In this document: positions 36,781 through 47,302 of the stretch, in pieces
Layout of the letters: every line of letters begins with the position of its first letter
How positions within the stretch are numbered: position 1 is the first letter of the stretch
Source: Oopsacas minuta
Lineage: Eukaryota > Porifera > Hexactinellida > Lyssacinosida > Leucopsacidae
Length of the DNA stretch: 64,000 bases
Reading direction: 5' to 3'
NCBI GenBank assembly: GCA_024704765.1
Contig: JAKMXF010000055.1
Span: forward strand, 511,630 to 575,629
Position numbers and translations under genes: made by a program
Notes under the pieces: generated by a model
Database searches by the model: none
The model's input: the letters and a program-made list of their open reading frames with translations, nothing else
What the model was told of the DNA's origin: nothing

Positions 36781-36872
36781 TCAGAGAGAGTATTTTCAAA
36801 AAATGTAATAGTCAATTTTATTATTACTATCTGATATGTCAGTCAACGTCAAAACTGTTCGAGTACCCGTCG

Positions 36873-38277
36873 TACATTCGGTATATATTTAACAACAAAT
36901 ATTATATAAGTCTATCATGTCACCTAAATGATAGACAAATTTTCTCAAGACAGATGAATTAGATAATGCAAGACACTTCAAACAAATACAGTGGTCATCC
37001 CAAATATTGCACATGTAATAAGAACATTCTGCAAATATGAAAAATTCTCCTGTCAACTGAATTCTAGTCTTGGACTGAGAATACTAACGGTTCATAGTAA
37101 TAATTATCAAAACAATAAAAGAAATCCTGGAGGCGGTTCTAAAAGCGATAACGGCCAAGTCGTTTGAGAATATGAAAATTTGGAGCTAAGATTATCTCGG
37201 CTCTGAGACTATCACAGTACTAAAAGATTATATCTCATTGAGATTGGCATAAAATCAACTCAGCAACCAAACAAAGATTAAAAGGGAAAGAAGATCAATG
37301 CGACAAAATATTTTTTGCGATTTTCGATATTATATTTTGCTAAAATATTCATATGCTTTGGTAGTCAGGTACAATACGCGTATTTGCACAAATGCCTTGT
37401 AAATTTGATAGATATGATGTTGTAATCATTCCACAGGTCTGTACCATGCTTCTTGGTCTAGATTCATATCACCTTTTGGGGAAGATTGTCCATTTGGGTG
37501 ATGCCAAGTGGAGCTTGTGAGTCTTAACGCAAGGATTGCATCAATAAGGCTTTACATCCCTAAAGGTACTGTTAAAATTTGTGTTTTGATGTCTCAGATA
37601 ATTCTCTAGGTTCCTATATCGTCAGCAGTTTAGACTTTCATCTAATATGCCTTGGATATACTTATTTCACATGTTTCATTGAAATATTGAAACAAAATTA
37701 GATAACGCGTGAACTTTCCAATCAATTTGTTTTGCAATAATAAGATAATGTTGCAAGCATAAAGTCAGAATCTCTGATAGGGTTCACTCAAGGTTAGGAA
37801 CAGGTTTAATCTAAAATCGGGTTTTCTTACCTGTCGGTAAATTCTTATATTATTCTTTGAATGTAAAGAATTGTAAGATGATTTCTACTGTACAATCTAA
37901 AGGGCATGTATCTAGCAGTATGCCGCCGCTCGATGATACAAATTCGTTTAGGTAGTTTAGGCTGGCAGTCAGAGCAAAGAATACGACCCTGCATACTTTC
38001 TTTAAGGCACAGGCTTTGAATCTTGGTTCTTGTTACTGGCCACATATAAAGATTCTGGCTAAACTTTAGGAACACGAGAGGAAATCCATTGCCGATAGAG
38101 GCCAGAAACAGTTGAAAATAATTATGTGCTAATTTTTTCATATTGTATAAATTTTAACGCCACTGTTTAAGTATAAATGGATATATTCGGAAAGTACGGA
38201 CAGTGTAATATTATTTTCATGTTGACCTGTGTGATGTATGAATATATTTCCAAACGATATAAACTAATCACGGTATA
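36873..38277. other. Anonymous stretch
   Basis: No element is seen. The 98-codon minus ORF at 37,845-38,141 (with LCLKESMQGRILCSDCQPKL) contains a CSDC but no complete zinc-binding pattern, and no splice evidence was found. Confidence 0.3.
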
Positions 38278-39627
38278 CAGTCTGTCCAAGAATTATTGCA
38301 AAACCAAGCCATTTATATTCAACCACAATTTACTGAATACGCAACTAGATATATACTCGAAACATTCGAATTGCAAATACTTATATGTTACTTCTCCATT
38401 CCGTTTAAATTTCTTTAAATTACATTATTATTGTTCTCAGTCACTTAATACATAATTATAACGTCACTGTTTTAATAGAATTCATTCGTAATCAGCGTTT
38501 TTTCCCTTTACTATTTAGCATAGATTATTTCAATGGCTCAAGAGTCATACAGAATAAAGATTGAGACTCTGTTTAATGGAGGTAAACATACACCGACTGA
38601 GATTTCACGACTTTTGAAAGTGAATCGGACTACTGTATATAGGGTTAAAAATACGATCTGATGCTGGTTTTTCCATTAAAAACAAACGAGGAGGTGGGAG
38701 ACCTGGTAAAATATTCAAGAGCATCAAGTATTCTGCTACACAGAAAATTAAATCAGATCCAGAGATAAATTTACGCAAACTGGCCAATAAATTAACAGAG
38801 AAAAAGAAGAAGAAAGTTTGTAAGAGTACTGTTCATTAGACACTGGGTGGTCTAAAGTATTCTAAGCCTTTTCCCAAACAAATTCCGTTGTTATCTGAAA
38901 AAAATCAGTTGTTTAGGATTGAGTGGGCGCGTAAAAACATGAATAAATTATGGTGCCGGGCTGTTTTTTCGGATGAAGCATCTTTTTAGTTGAATAGGGG
39001 GAGAGTCAGAATGTGGACAAAGTCGGGAAATAACGGTTCCAAAAAATAACGAAGCATTCGTCAAAATTACACATTTGGGCGGTTTTCGTCTTTGGAACGT
39101 TTCCTATCTGTATTTTTCGACAGAGCTTGGACGCGAAGCTGTTTGTTAACATTTTAAAGTGGCATCTAATCGACCAAGCAGAGGTATTTCATAGAAACCG
39201 CTGGTTTCTTGTTCAAGACAATGATCCTAAGCACAAATCAAAGTTAGTTAAAGGATGGATGTCTGAGAATATGCCGAATAGTGTGTTTGAATGGCCAAGT
39301 CAATCACCAGAACTTAACCCTATCGAAAATGAGTTTGCAGTCTTGAAGGGTCATGTAAGCAACAACATCCTAAGAACTTAGCAGAGCTGGAAACTTCTAT
39401 TTTGGGAGTTTGGGATTCACTGTCACCGGAATTCCTAAGATCTTATTGGAAATCAATGAAGCGTAGGTGTCAGATGGTGATTACAATAACAGAAATAAGA
39501 TTAACTACTAATTTGAGTATACTGCAAACAAATTGATATCACCTTAAACAATATATCACATAAAATTCAGATGTTTTATAGAATAACATTTACTTTACCA
39601 GTGTTGCAATAATTCTTGGACAAACTG
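38278..39627 (+). mobile_element. Tc1-like element with both terminal repeats
   Basis: The left end CAGTCTGTCCAAGAATTATT and the reverse-complemented right end CAGTTTGTCCAAGAATTATT differ at one base in the first 24. TA dinucleotides flank 38,278 and 39,627. The length is 1,350 bp. Its ends differ clearly from the Tc1 elements at 31,844 and 56,430, so it is a separate family. Confidence 0.92.
38534..39480 (+). pseudogene. Tc1-like transposase, frame-broken
   Basis: The ATG at 38,534 starts a helix-turn-helix domain (MAQESYRIKIETLFNGG, then SRLLKVNRTTVYRVKN) that shifts frame near 38,658. The second half follows as KRGGGRPGKIFKS and KIKSDPEINLRKLANKL. In the same frame are WCRAVFSDEASF followed by a stop (about 38,950-38,990). 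Later pieces are RWFLVQDNDPKHKSKLVKGW (about 39,200-39,260) and SPELNPIENEFAVLKGHV (about 39,305-39,357). D, D and E of DD34E remain. In-frame stops at about 38,838 and 38,987 and at least two frameshifts inactivate it. Confidence 0.88.
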
Positions 39628-40944
39628 TATATAAAAACTTTGTGTATACGATGAATATCTTGGAGTTATGTCCACCTTATTCACCATCAGTGATGTATCA
39701 TGTACATTTCACGAGTGTAAGTTAACAGTAACTTGTGAGTAATGATATCAAGCTAACACTCAAATATTCTGTCAATTTCCTATCTAAAACCTCAAAACCT
39801 TTGAGCACAAGGGATAATCTAGGAGCACGGGACAATCCTCTGGGCGTATGATTGATGAAAATATATCTCGGAGCGTGAAGATTGAGGGTCTGTCACTATA
39901 CTAGAAAAACCAATACTTATAATAATTGTGATTTAGGGTGTATGAAAATTCGAGGGCGCGGAGCGCTACAAGACTTGAATTGGGTATTTGGAGGTAGAAA
40001 TTTAAACTTTCTGAGGTTGTTCCTCATCATAAAAAACTCATACTGCCAAATACTTCCAGGTCCAAAACCTCATTATTTGTCACATTTACTACTTACGAGA
40101 CTTATTTGAGGGCATTAAAATATAGCTAACGTACTAAGGTTAAACTTCATGTTTCTATGTAGATATTAATAATTAGTTAAAAATCTCCCGTGATTCGAAT
40201 AGTTCTTGTATCACGTATCTATAGTAACAAGAATGTCTCAGGAATTTGACAACATTTATTCTCAAAATTAGTGCTATCGCGCAAGCACATTGAAAGCAAT
40301 ATTATGAATACATACAATTCTTTTGAGTAATTGGCAGATATATGGATTTTCTAAACATATGTACATCTTGGGTTAAAATTACAAATTGAGTGTAATTTAA
40401 CTTTTTGGAATTCCTCCAGGACTCGGTAAAGTTGTTGGTTTGGGTGTTAAAGCCACCAAAATAAATATTGTTAGCCACCAAAATGCTGAAGATGGTGGAT
40501 TAGTTAAGCTACCAAATATTTTGATCCTACACAAAATCGGATAATAGACTTGAAAAGTATGTAGGATGGTTTCTAATGCTGCAGAATGATCTATATTTTG
40601 GGGCTGAGCTTTGCTATCAACAAATATTTATTATGTCGAACACTGATCTACTTATTCAACCCCCTCTTCTGTAATGGTTACTTCTGTATTTTCTCCTAAT
40701 TTGTTTGAGAGTAAATTTGCAATCTATTTGAAGCAAGATTCCAAAAATGGATTTAAGGAGGTGTAAGTTCATTTCAATCTTTAAGGCATTTGCAATTCCA
40801 CAGAATGGGAGAACATCAATCGTGATTCCAGCAGAGAGATTCCTATAATATAATGTCTTGGGCATTGAAACAATTAATATCGTAATCTTGTATCAAATGA
40901 GAAGTGAAAATGCACATTTGTGTGCTAATCGATTCAGCTAGCAA
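39628..40944. other. Anonymous stretch
   Basis: No gene is recognised. A local direct repeat AGCCACCAAAAT occurs twice near 40,450-40,485. ORFs are short and without domains. Confidence 0.35.
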
Positions 40945-41275
40945 GAGTAGGCAAACTTTTTTCTGTGTGAGCCGCATTCAAATTCCAAATGTTTATGCGG
41001 GCAGTATTGACCCACGACTACAATCATGTTCAAATTTATTAGGGAAGCCCAACTAGCTGATTATAAAATCAAGAATCATTATACAATTAAATTAACAAAT
41101 ATCGTATAATGAGAGATACTATTGTTTAATGAAATTCCGAAAGTGTAAGGAAGAGTAAGACAGTAATCAAATAATTAGAGTATTCAAATAACTTAAGTCA
41201 GGCGAGCAGGTTCAAATCACAAGCAGGCCAGATCCGGGCGCGGGTCCTGATTCCTCCATCGCTGGTTTAGGCGAA
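40945..41275. mobile_element. Possible eroded hAT-type MITE
   Basis: The left end AGGCAAACTTTTTTCTGTGT followed by GAGCCGCATTC resembles the common hAT pattern of 'GCCAAACTTTTT...GGGCCGCATT'. About 300 bases on, AGGCCAGATCCGGGCGCGGG followed by a GGTTTAGGCG block resembles the complementary end. The inverted repeat is imperfect and no target duplication was confirmed. Confidence 0.4.
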
Positions 41276-42479
41276 CTGCGACTTGCACGCGCAGGGGCTT
41301 TGACTTAGGAGTTAACACGAATTTTGAGAATAGTATGTTCTTGCCTTCCTGAAACATTATTGTATTGCAATTAACAAAAAGTAATGAAGGGACCACTTGA
41401 ACGATAGGAAACTTTAGGCATGATGAGGTATATTAGGGATCACCTATTGGATAGTGGACATTAAGGTAGTCAACCCAAGTATTATATATGGTTTTCTGAG
41501 AACGCTCCTAGAGCCCATCCACCCAAATTTTCATAAGCATAAATCAGTAATCGTCGTATGTTGAAAGATCCTTGAACTTTCACGGTCCGAGTTATTGTTT
41601 CATCAAATCACACTCGTAGAGGAGCGTCAGGCGCTCCTAGAAAATCTCCTGTGCTGGACCATTTTCAGGTGATTTGATAGAAAATTGACACAAAGATTGA
41701 GTGTAAGGATGAAATCATGATTCACAGCTCGCAGATAACTTACACTCGAGAAATGTACATTATACATACTGATGGTCAATAAGGTGGATATAACTCTACA
41801 ATAAAATTAATATACTCTAATAAATTTATATAACTCCACGTAAATCGGATGAATATTCAAAATGCCGCCCTAAAGACACTCAAAAGGATCTAGGACAGGG
41901 GAATAAGGCAAATTTAAAACACAATTCACAGTTTATAGCTATGATATGTCCCTAATATGTATCAATAAGAAAAATATATGTACTATTTTGATTCCATTAG
42001 CATTTGTTTTTAAGCTTCAGAATAGAGCAAAGCCAAACCAGATGTAAATCGTATTCGCATCTTATTATATCAGAATTACTTTGGATGAATTGGGAAACAA
42101 CAATAAAACACCAGTGAATAGTGAAAATGAAGGGTACATTAGAAATCTGTTAATACATCACAAAGGTCAACATCATAATGTCATTTGGTCATCTGTACAT
42201 TCTTATTAAATCCATTTTAACATTGACAGTTGAATTAATATGAGGGAAAATCAAAATTTAGGAGGCCAGAATATTGCATTGGCTTGTTTCAGGGCCTATA
42301 TCGACAATGGTCTCACAGAATTCCTCCTGGGCTCCCAGAAGTCTGCCCAAGGTTCATCTATTCACTATTTATCTTGCAGCTAGAATCAAGAAAATACTAC
42401 AGCCATGAAGAAAGTAAGGGTATCATATACCAGGGTCTGGACAATGGTGCTTAAGCGCCAAGAGAACTTCCACTAAATC
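41276..42479. other. Anonymous stretch with a short GC hairpin
   Basis: A perfect 7-base-arm hairpin (AGGAGCG/CGCTCCT, 41,620-41,638, 5-base loop) is the only structure noted. No coding signal is seen. Confidence 0.35.
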
Positions 42480-42690
42480 CGCTTCTGAATGTATAGGATA
42501 TATGTAGAACATAATCTATGTATTCTAAATTATTTCAGGACTGTGTCTAATATGTGTCTAGTAATAGTATGTTTCGAAATATTTAATTCCAAGGTGAATA
42601 TATGAAACGATTGAAAGATACTTCAATACAAAATGTCAAAACATTGTGCTACATAAGTGGGCTTCTTCTTAAGTTCTAGTAGACATGTAT
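42480..42690 (+). repeat. Dispersed repeat R2, partial copy D
   Basis: TTCCAAGGTGAATATATGAA followed by AGATACTTCAATACAAAATG matches R2 copy B at 3,652-3,705 (TTCCAAAGTGAATATTTGAA and AGATACTTCAATACAAAATA). The match fades after about 42,680. Confidence 0.55.
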
Positions 42691-43825
42691 CACATATAAA
42701 TACACCAGTAAAGGGCACCAACCTGCATCTATATATGTCCATATATTTGTATAAGTGCTGCAGTCACCTAAAGTTTACGTAAACAAAGAAAATTTGACGA
42801 TTGCCTACGTGTCTTCTTCAGAAGTCCGACAAAATATTAGTAATTTTAGTATTGTTAGTAATTTAAAACTTTAATTGATTATCACTTTGAAATAGAATAA
42901 ATATTGTTATAGTTAGAGCAGTGTTAATAATAGATTTTTGAATTGCTGCACCGATTTTTCATCGAAAATGGTCAATGCACTTCAGTCAAGGTTGAGTTCG
43001 ATTTTCCCAAAGTCTGCGATTAGTACACATACTTTACACTTTTGGAAACGGGCTGGGACACTTACTGGGTAAAAATGTATGCGTATATAATGGTGGTAAG
43101 GAACAGTTGCAATTGACGGATATTTAGGTGTGTCCACTTCTCCAGATAATAAGAATACAACTACAAAAGAAGTGGGAAGGTCAAGAATTTCAAGATAGCA
43201 AGAGAAATCTACCACAATATTTTTTTCATGTTTTTCAGGTACAACTTTGTCCTACTAAGATTTCAACAATTGTAGATCAGAGTTACACGCAGGGCTAAAA
43301 TTTGTAACATCAGCATGCAATGTAATTATCCAGGCTATGACCAGCCCCGCGGCCCACAATACAAAAAGTTATTGCCTCTTGGGTGCCCAACGAGACCCAA
43401 GAATGATGTGTATCGGCCTCAGGATACAAATTCTGTATTAGCCATACAACATATCTATTGCAAAGACAATATGTGTTTATAGTGAATATTGTACTTCGAT
43501 ATTTGAATAGCCATCGTTTAAAACTCATAGGAGATACTCTCTAGTTTCCTATCTTCCAAAGATGTGAGAGAATAGCAACATTCAACTAACGGGAATATGC
43601 AAAGTTATTATGCCCGTCAAAACTCTTATGGCCCACAGCTAGACATTGGACCCACCTGAGTACTTGATCCGTCCTAGTATAAATTAATCCTATACATCAC
43701 CTACCTTTAGCAATCCTGTGCTATAACTCTGGAAATGTAATACAAAGATTTTTATCAAAGGAAAGGCCATATATTAGTTTGAAATCATAAAATGCATTAA
43801 GTTATAGAATGGGAATAGATTATAC
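42691..43825. other. Anonymous stretch, probable intron
   Basis: A GC-rich patch near 43,333-43,352 (GACCAGCCCCGCGGCCCAC) could be an eroded transposon end. ORFs at 42,982-43,215 and 43,310-43,528 have no domains. It would be intronic if exon X and exon Y belong together. Confidence 0.3.
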
Positions 43826-44044
43826 CTGAAAATGTCGAAATCCAAATTTTAACAGAAACTGAGGATATTCAACAACATCATTCAAAATTTCAGGAAACAC
43901 AGTGTGACCATCACATATTGACAATAAACAACGAGTAGCCTTGAATATCAAGGTGGGATTGGTAATCTCAGAAGTTGGAGAAATATATTGTACAAATGAA
44001 AGAGAACATGCTCTCAATAATTGGAAAAATGAATTGTTTACCTC
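43826..44044 (-). CDS. Internal exon X of an unidentified host gene
   Basis: A minus-strand open segment of 219 nt (73 codons) starts after an acceptor (GGCTGATATTCAG) and ends at CAG followed by the donor GTATAATC. It is phase 0 at both ends. It encodes EVNNSFFQLLRACSLSFVQY, then NPTLIFKATRCLLSICDGH, then VFPEILNDVVEYPQFLLKF. The text is strongly protein-like and helical, as in HEAT- or armadillo-type scaffolds, but no family is assigned. Its end phase agrees with the start phase of exon Y, 9.3 kb downstream. A GTAAAC near the 5' border leaves some doubt about the exact start. Confidence 0.5.
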
Positions 44045-44730
44045 CTGAATATCAGCCTAAAGAAGGTAGTAAATATTAAATAACACGTGAAATATCAATA
44101 CCTCATTTGTTAAGTTAATACCAGAAGGCTGGCTATATACTCAGCAACTTTGATCGGGGTTGGTAAGTATAAACACTAAGACATTAAGTTTTCCATACTA
44201 CGCGTGCGATATGCAACAGTTTAGGTGCCTCGAAGATAGAAATCGCTGTGATCATTCTAGGTATTAATCATAATCGGTACAAATCACTTTAAATGTCATT
44301 CTCTTACGACACTATAGATGATTCCTGAATTTGGCTGTCGCCTTCTGAACTCGGTTCATTTGCGTATTTGGATGATATTAACGTATACCTCTTGGATTTA
44401 ATTGTATTGGCAATGCTTTACATACAAAAATCTTCAGAATGTTGAAATTGCAAGCAATAAAAAATTGCTAAGAACGCATGTATCAATTATCTCCTAAAGG
44501 GAACAAAGAACATAATGAAAAGAATCAAAAGCCAATTGCACTCGGGGAAACCTCATATACGTGCATGTAGCACTATGTATCTGGTAGCTACCCCTTCTAT
44601 ATATTCGTCTCCAGGAACTATGACAGCAATTCAGGAACAGTAGAAGCATTATACAGTCTATGATGTGGACCACTATCAGCCCGGATGATCATCCTTACAT
44701 CCCTGGCTCAATATCCTTTCATCAGATCTA

Positions 44731-44762
44731 CAAGGGTTGTTCAATAAGTAATGAAACAAATG
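44731..44762 (+). mobile_element. Solitary mariner-like terminal repeat
   Basis: CAAGGGTTGTTCAATAAGTA followed by ATGAAACAAATG is preceded by TA and has the typical form of a mariner end (compare the ends at 50,308 and 15,647). No inverted partner and no transposase text follow, so it is a remnant, or a chance match. Confidence 0.4.
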
Positions 44763-45471
44763 TATCGAATTCATATTCTAGTTTGTACAACCCTAAGCCT
44801 AATATCAGATTACAGGCCTAACTTGATTATCTAACTTCTTTACTATATACTCTTTACTCGACTAGCATATTCTTCAGCTTTAAGCTTCATTTGTATAGGC
44901 TACTTTTGCTCAACTAATGGATTTTAGCAAAGGAGGAAATCGACAAATAATTTGATACTAAGGTCAACTTCAGTTGATAAATGAATTTTGAAGGTGGATA
45001 ATCAATCTTAAGCGAAAGTGAACTGCCACATTGCAACCTATCACCCAAAATAAGTGTAGCAGGGTTGCAACATACATATACCCAGATAGCAATCAGGCAT
45101 GCATCACCTCTCCATTGCATCATAAATAGCCAATACAACAATTCTAATAGTGTGATAAATACCATAGGGAAGCGTTTAAAAGTGTGTTTAATAATCCAAA
45201 GTAAATTCGCACAACAACAACCTTGGGAAGTACTATAGCCTTATACGATGAACGGCAACTGTGTATATCTTCTCCCATATTTTGCAGCGAAAAATTCGAA
45301 ATACAAACTCTATGACGAATCTATATAATCAAGCAAAAATATTTGCGTTTTCTATCAATATAGCAAAAGATGAAAAGTCTTCAAACTTGAATTGCGGGTC
45401 TAGCTCAGAGGCAAGGAATCATAACCTCAGTATTTCAATCTTTTACCAATAAATATCCATCTTCCAAACAC

Positions 45472-45733
45472 TCATAAAAAATATGTCTGAAAACTAAGTA
45501 TCCAAGAGATTTGATGACTATTCAAATTCCCTTTTATGCTTGAGATCAGTACATCAAAATATTTTCCATTTCGTTTAGTTCGAGATAAAACCAACCTAAG
45601 CAAAAGATCAGAAAATTCAACACTATAAACGCTCTCTAAAACTAGTTCATGCTCAAGTGCATGATTCATTTCCAAATCACGTAATTGTTTTGCCTCAAAT
45701 TTTACAGTTGTTTGATCAATACTGTACTGTTTG
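45472..45733 (-). CDS. Exon-like ORF W, unidentified
   Basis: After a clear acceptor (GGTATTTTAG, ending at 45,734) the minus frame reads KQYSIDQTTVKFEAKQLRDL, EMNHALEHELVLESVYSVEF, SDLLLRLVLSRTKRNGKYF and then DVLISSIKGNLNSHQI. It ends at a stop at 45,472. Composition is convincingly protein-like. No strong donor is visible before the stop, so this is either a terminal exon or has a non-obvious donor. It lies 1.4 kb upstream of exon X on the same strand. Membership of one gene is possible but not shown by phase. Confidence 0.4.
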
Positions 45734-45978
45734 CTAAAATACCTTTGAAGTAAAAACTCTACTCATCACTGAATAGAGGATACATTTTCCTTGGCTCAAT
45801 TCAATCAATAACCCAGTAGCGTAACAATTAAACTTTCCCTACTGAGCAAATCATAACTCTTGCCAAAAATGAAATCAAACTAACCACGTGCGAAAGGCAC
45901 CGCGTATCCTGGACCCACTTATCAGAGATTTTGGGAGTTTCTAAATACCATAATCGCCTCAACTATTTTCTAAATGTA

Positions 45979-47302
45979 CAACGGGCGCTCAAAAGGTTCC
46001 TGACCCTACTTCAGATTTTGTAACTATACAGAATAGACATGCACAACTGTTATATTGTCTCGAAATAAGCACTATTGACGTCTAAGACACGTTATAAACG
46101 ATCTAGCCCATTAAAAAAATACATTTTATAGCCTCCGAGCGGTATTTCTCTTAGGGATTTACAAATTATGTCCTCCAGGTCGATTCTGATATCAAAATGC
46201 CTGCTTGCAAGGATCCATTTTCAACTTTGCAAAGAGCCAGAAATCACAAGGAGCGAAGTCAGGTGAGTAATCTAGATCATCAACTCTCATTCTATCCAAC
46301 TCTGACTTTATGAGTTTATATTTATCTGGTCATGTATTGTCGTGAAATAATCACATGTCCTGCGGTCCAGACATTGGCTTCCGCTCCCTGTAATCTTTCT
46401 CTACTTCTGGACGGAAATTGTTGGCATAAAAGTCCCAGGTAATTATCTTCCCCTTTGGAAATATAATCTGAGCAACTGGGTCATATCTATCAAAGAAAAT
46501 TGAGTACAGGAACTTCAGATCTCTGAAGTCATGCATAGGATTGAGAGGAAGCGCCACATATTTTACGACCCGTACCATATTTCTTTCTTTGGATAGTGGC
46601 TCGTCGTATCCTATCCACGTCTCGTCATTAGTAATGATTTCTGCCAGCCATCTTTGATCCAAGTCTATATATTCGAAGAGCATTTCTTGCACAAGTTACC
46701 CGACGGTCCTTTTGGTCATTTGTAAGGGAATGCGAGATCCTCCTAGAACAAATTTTGCTAACTTTCAGCCCATCGATAAGTATGGAATGAACAGCTCCCG
46801 TTGAGATTCCTACACTCATAGCTAACTCCTCCACAGTGATATGAGGATCTTCTTCCACTTTCCAGCGAATTTCTGAGGTGTTACTGCTAGTTGTGGCGGA
46901 TCTGGGACGCCCGATTCGTTCCTCATCTTCCAGCGACTTTCGTCCTTCTTGAAACCGTTTGCCTACTCCTTACCTGTAGTATATGAAAGGCTAGCATCTC
47001 CATAAACGAATTCCAAGGCAATGAGAATATCCTTCTGGCCAACACCAAGAAGCCTTCGAATTTTGATATAGGATATTTGCTCAAATTTCATATTTGAAGC
47101 CATAAATACTGAAAATACAAAGATAATCTATATTTGAGAAATTTGAAATAATCGTAACTAGAAATCTATTGACGATATGGCGAAAGTTAAATTAGTTCTG
47201 AATAGATAGTGAAATAAGGTTCATTATGAATACAGATACATAATATAATATCTTAAATCTTCAATTCTACGGCCAAGGTCAAGAACCTTTTGATGCCCCT
47301 TG
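45979..47302 (-). mobile_element. Mariner element with both terminal repeats
   Basis: The left end CAACGGGCGCTCAAAAGGTT and the reverse-complemented right end CAAGGGGCATCAAAAGGTTC share the AAAAGGTTCyTGACC core. TA flanks both sides (45,977-45,978; 47,303-47,304). The length is 1,324 bp. The transposase is on the minus strand. Confidence 0.9.
46080..47103 (-). pseudogene. Mariner transposase, frame-broken
   Basis: ATG at 47,103 opens MASNMKFEQISYIKIRRLLG. After stops and shifts, the second DNA-binding half appears (MEEDPHITVEELAMSVGIST, SILIDGLKVSKICSRRI). It is followed by AEIITNDETWIGYDEPLSKE (first Asp, about 46,600), LFHDNT (second Asp, about 46,350) and DYSPDFAPCDFWLFAKLK (third Asp, about 46,215-46,265). 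NDETWIGYDEPLSKERN is unlike the YDPETK text of the other mariners here, so this is a distinct lineage. All three catalytic aspartates persist, but the frames are broken. Confidence 0.85.

Larger units (their letters stand above)
35094..36872 (+). mobile_element. Mariner element with nested MITE
   Basis: The ends read CGAGGGGCACTCGAAAAGTT and, in reverse complement from 36,872, CGACGGGTACTCGAACAGTT, with further matching beyond. TA flanks both (35,092-35,093; 36,873-36,874). The total is 1,779 bp; without the 485-bp nested element and its duplicated target it is close to 1.29 kb, a normal mariner length. The nested element sits upstream of the transposase reading frame. Confidence 0.9.

Noticed and set aside
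45391-45440. Second A-box-like stretch (TAGCTCAGAGG)
   Set aside because: No B-box or acceptor stem could be paired, and it lies near the 3' end of an exon-like ORF on the other strand.
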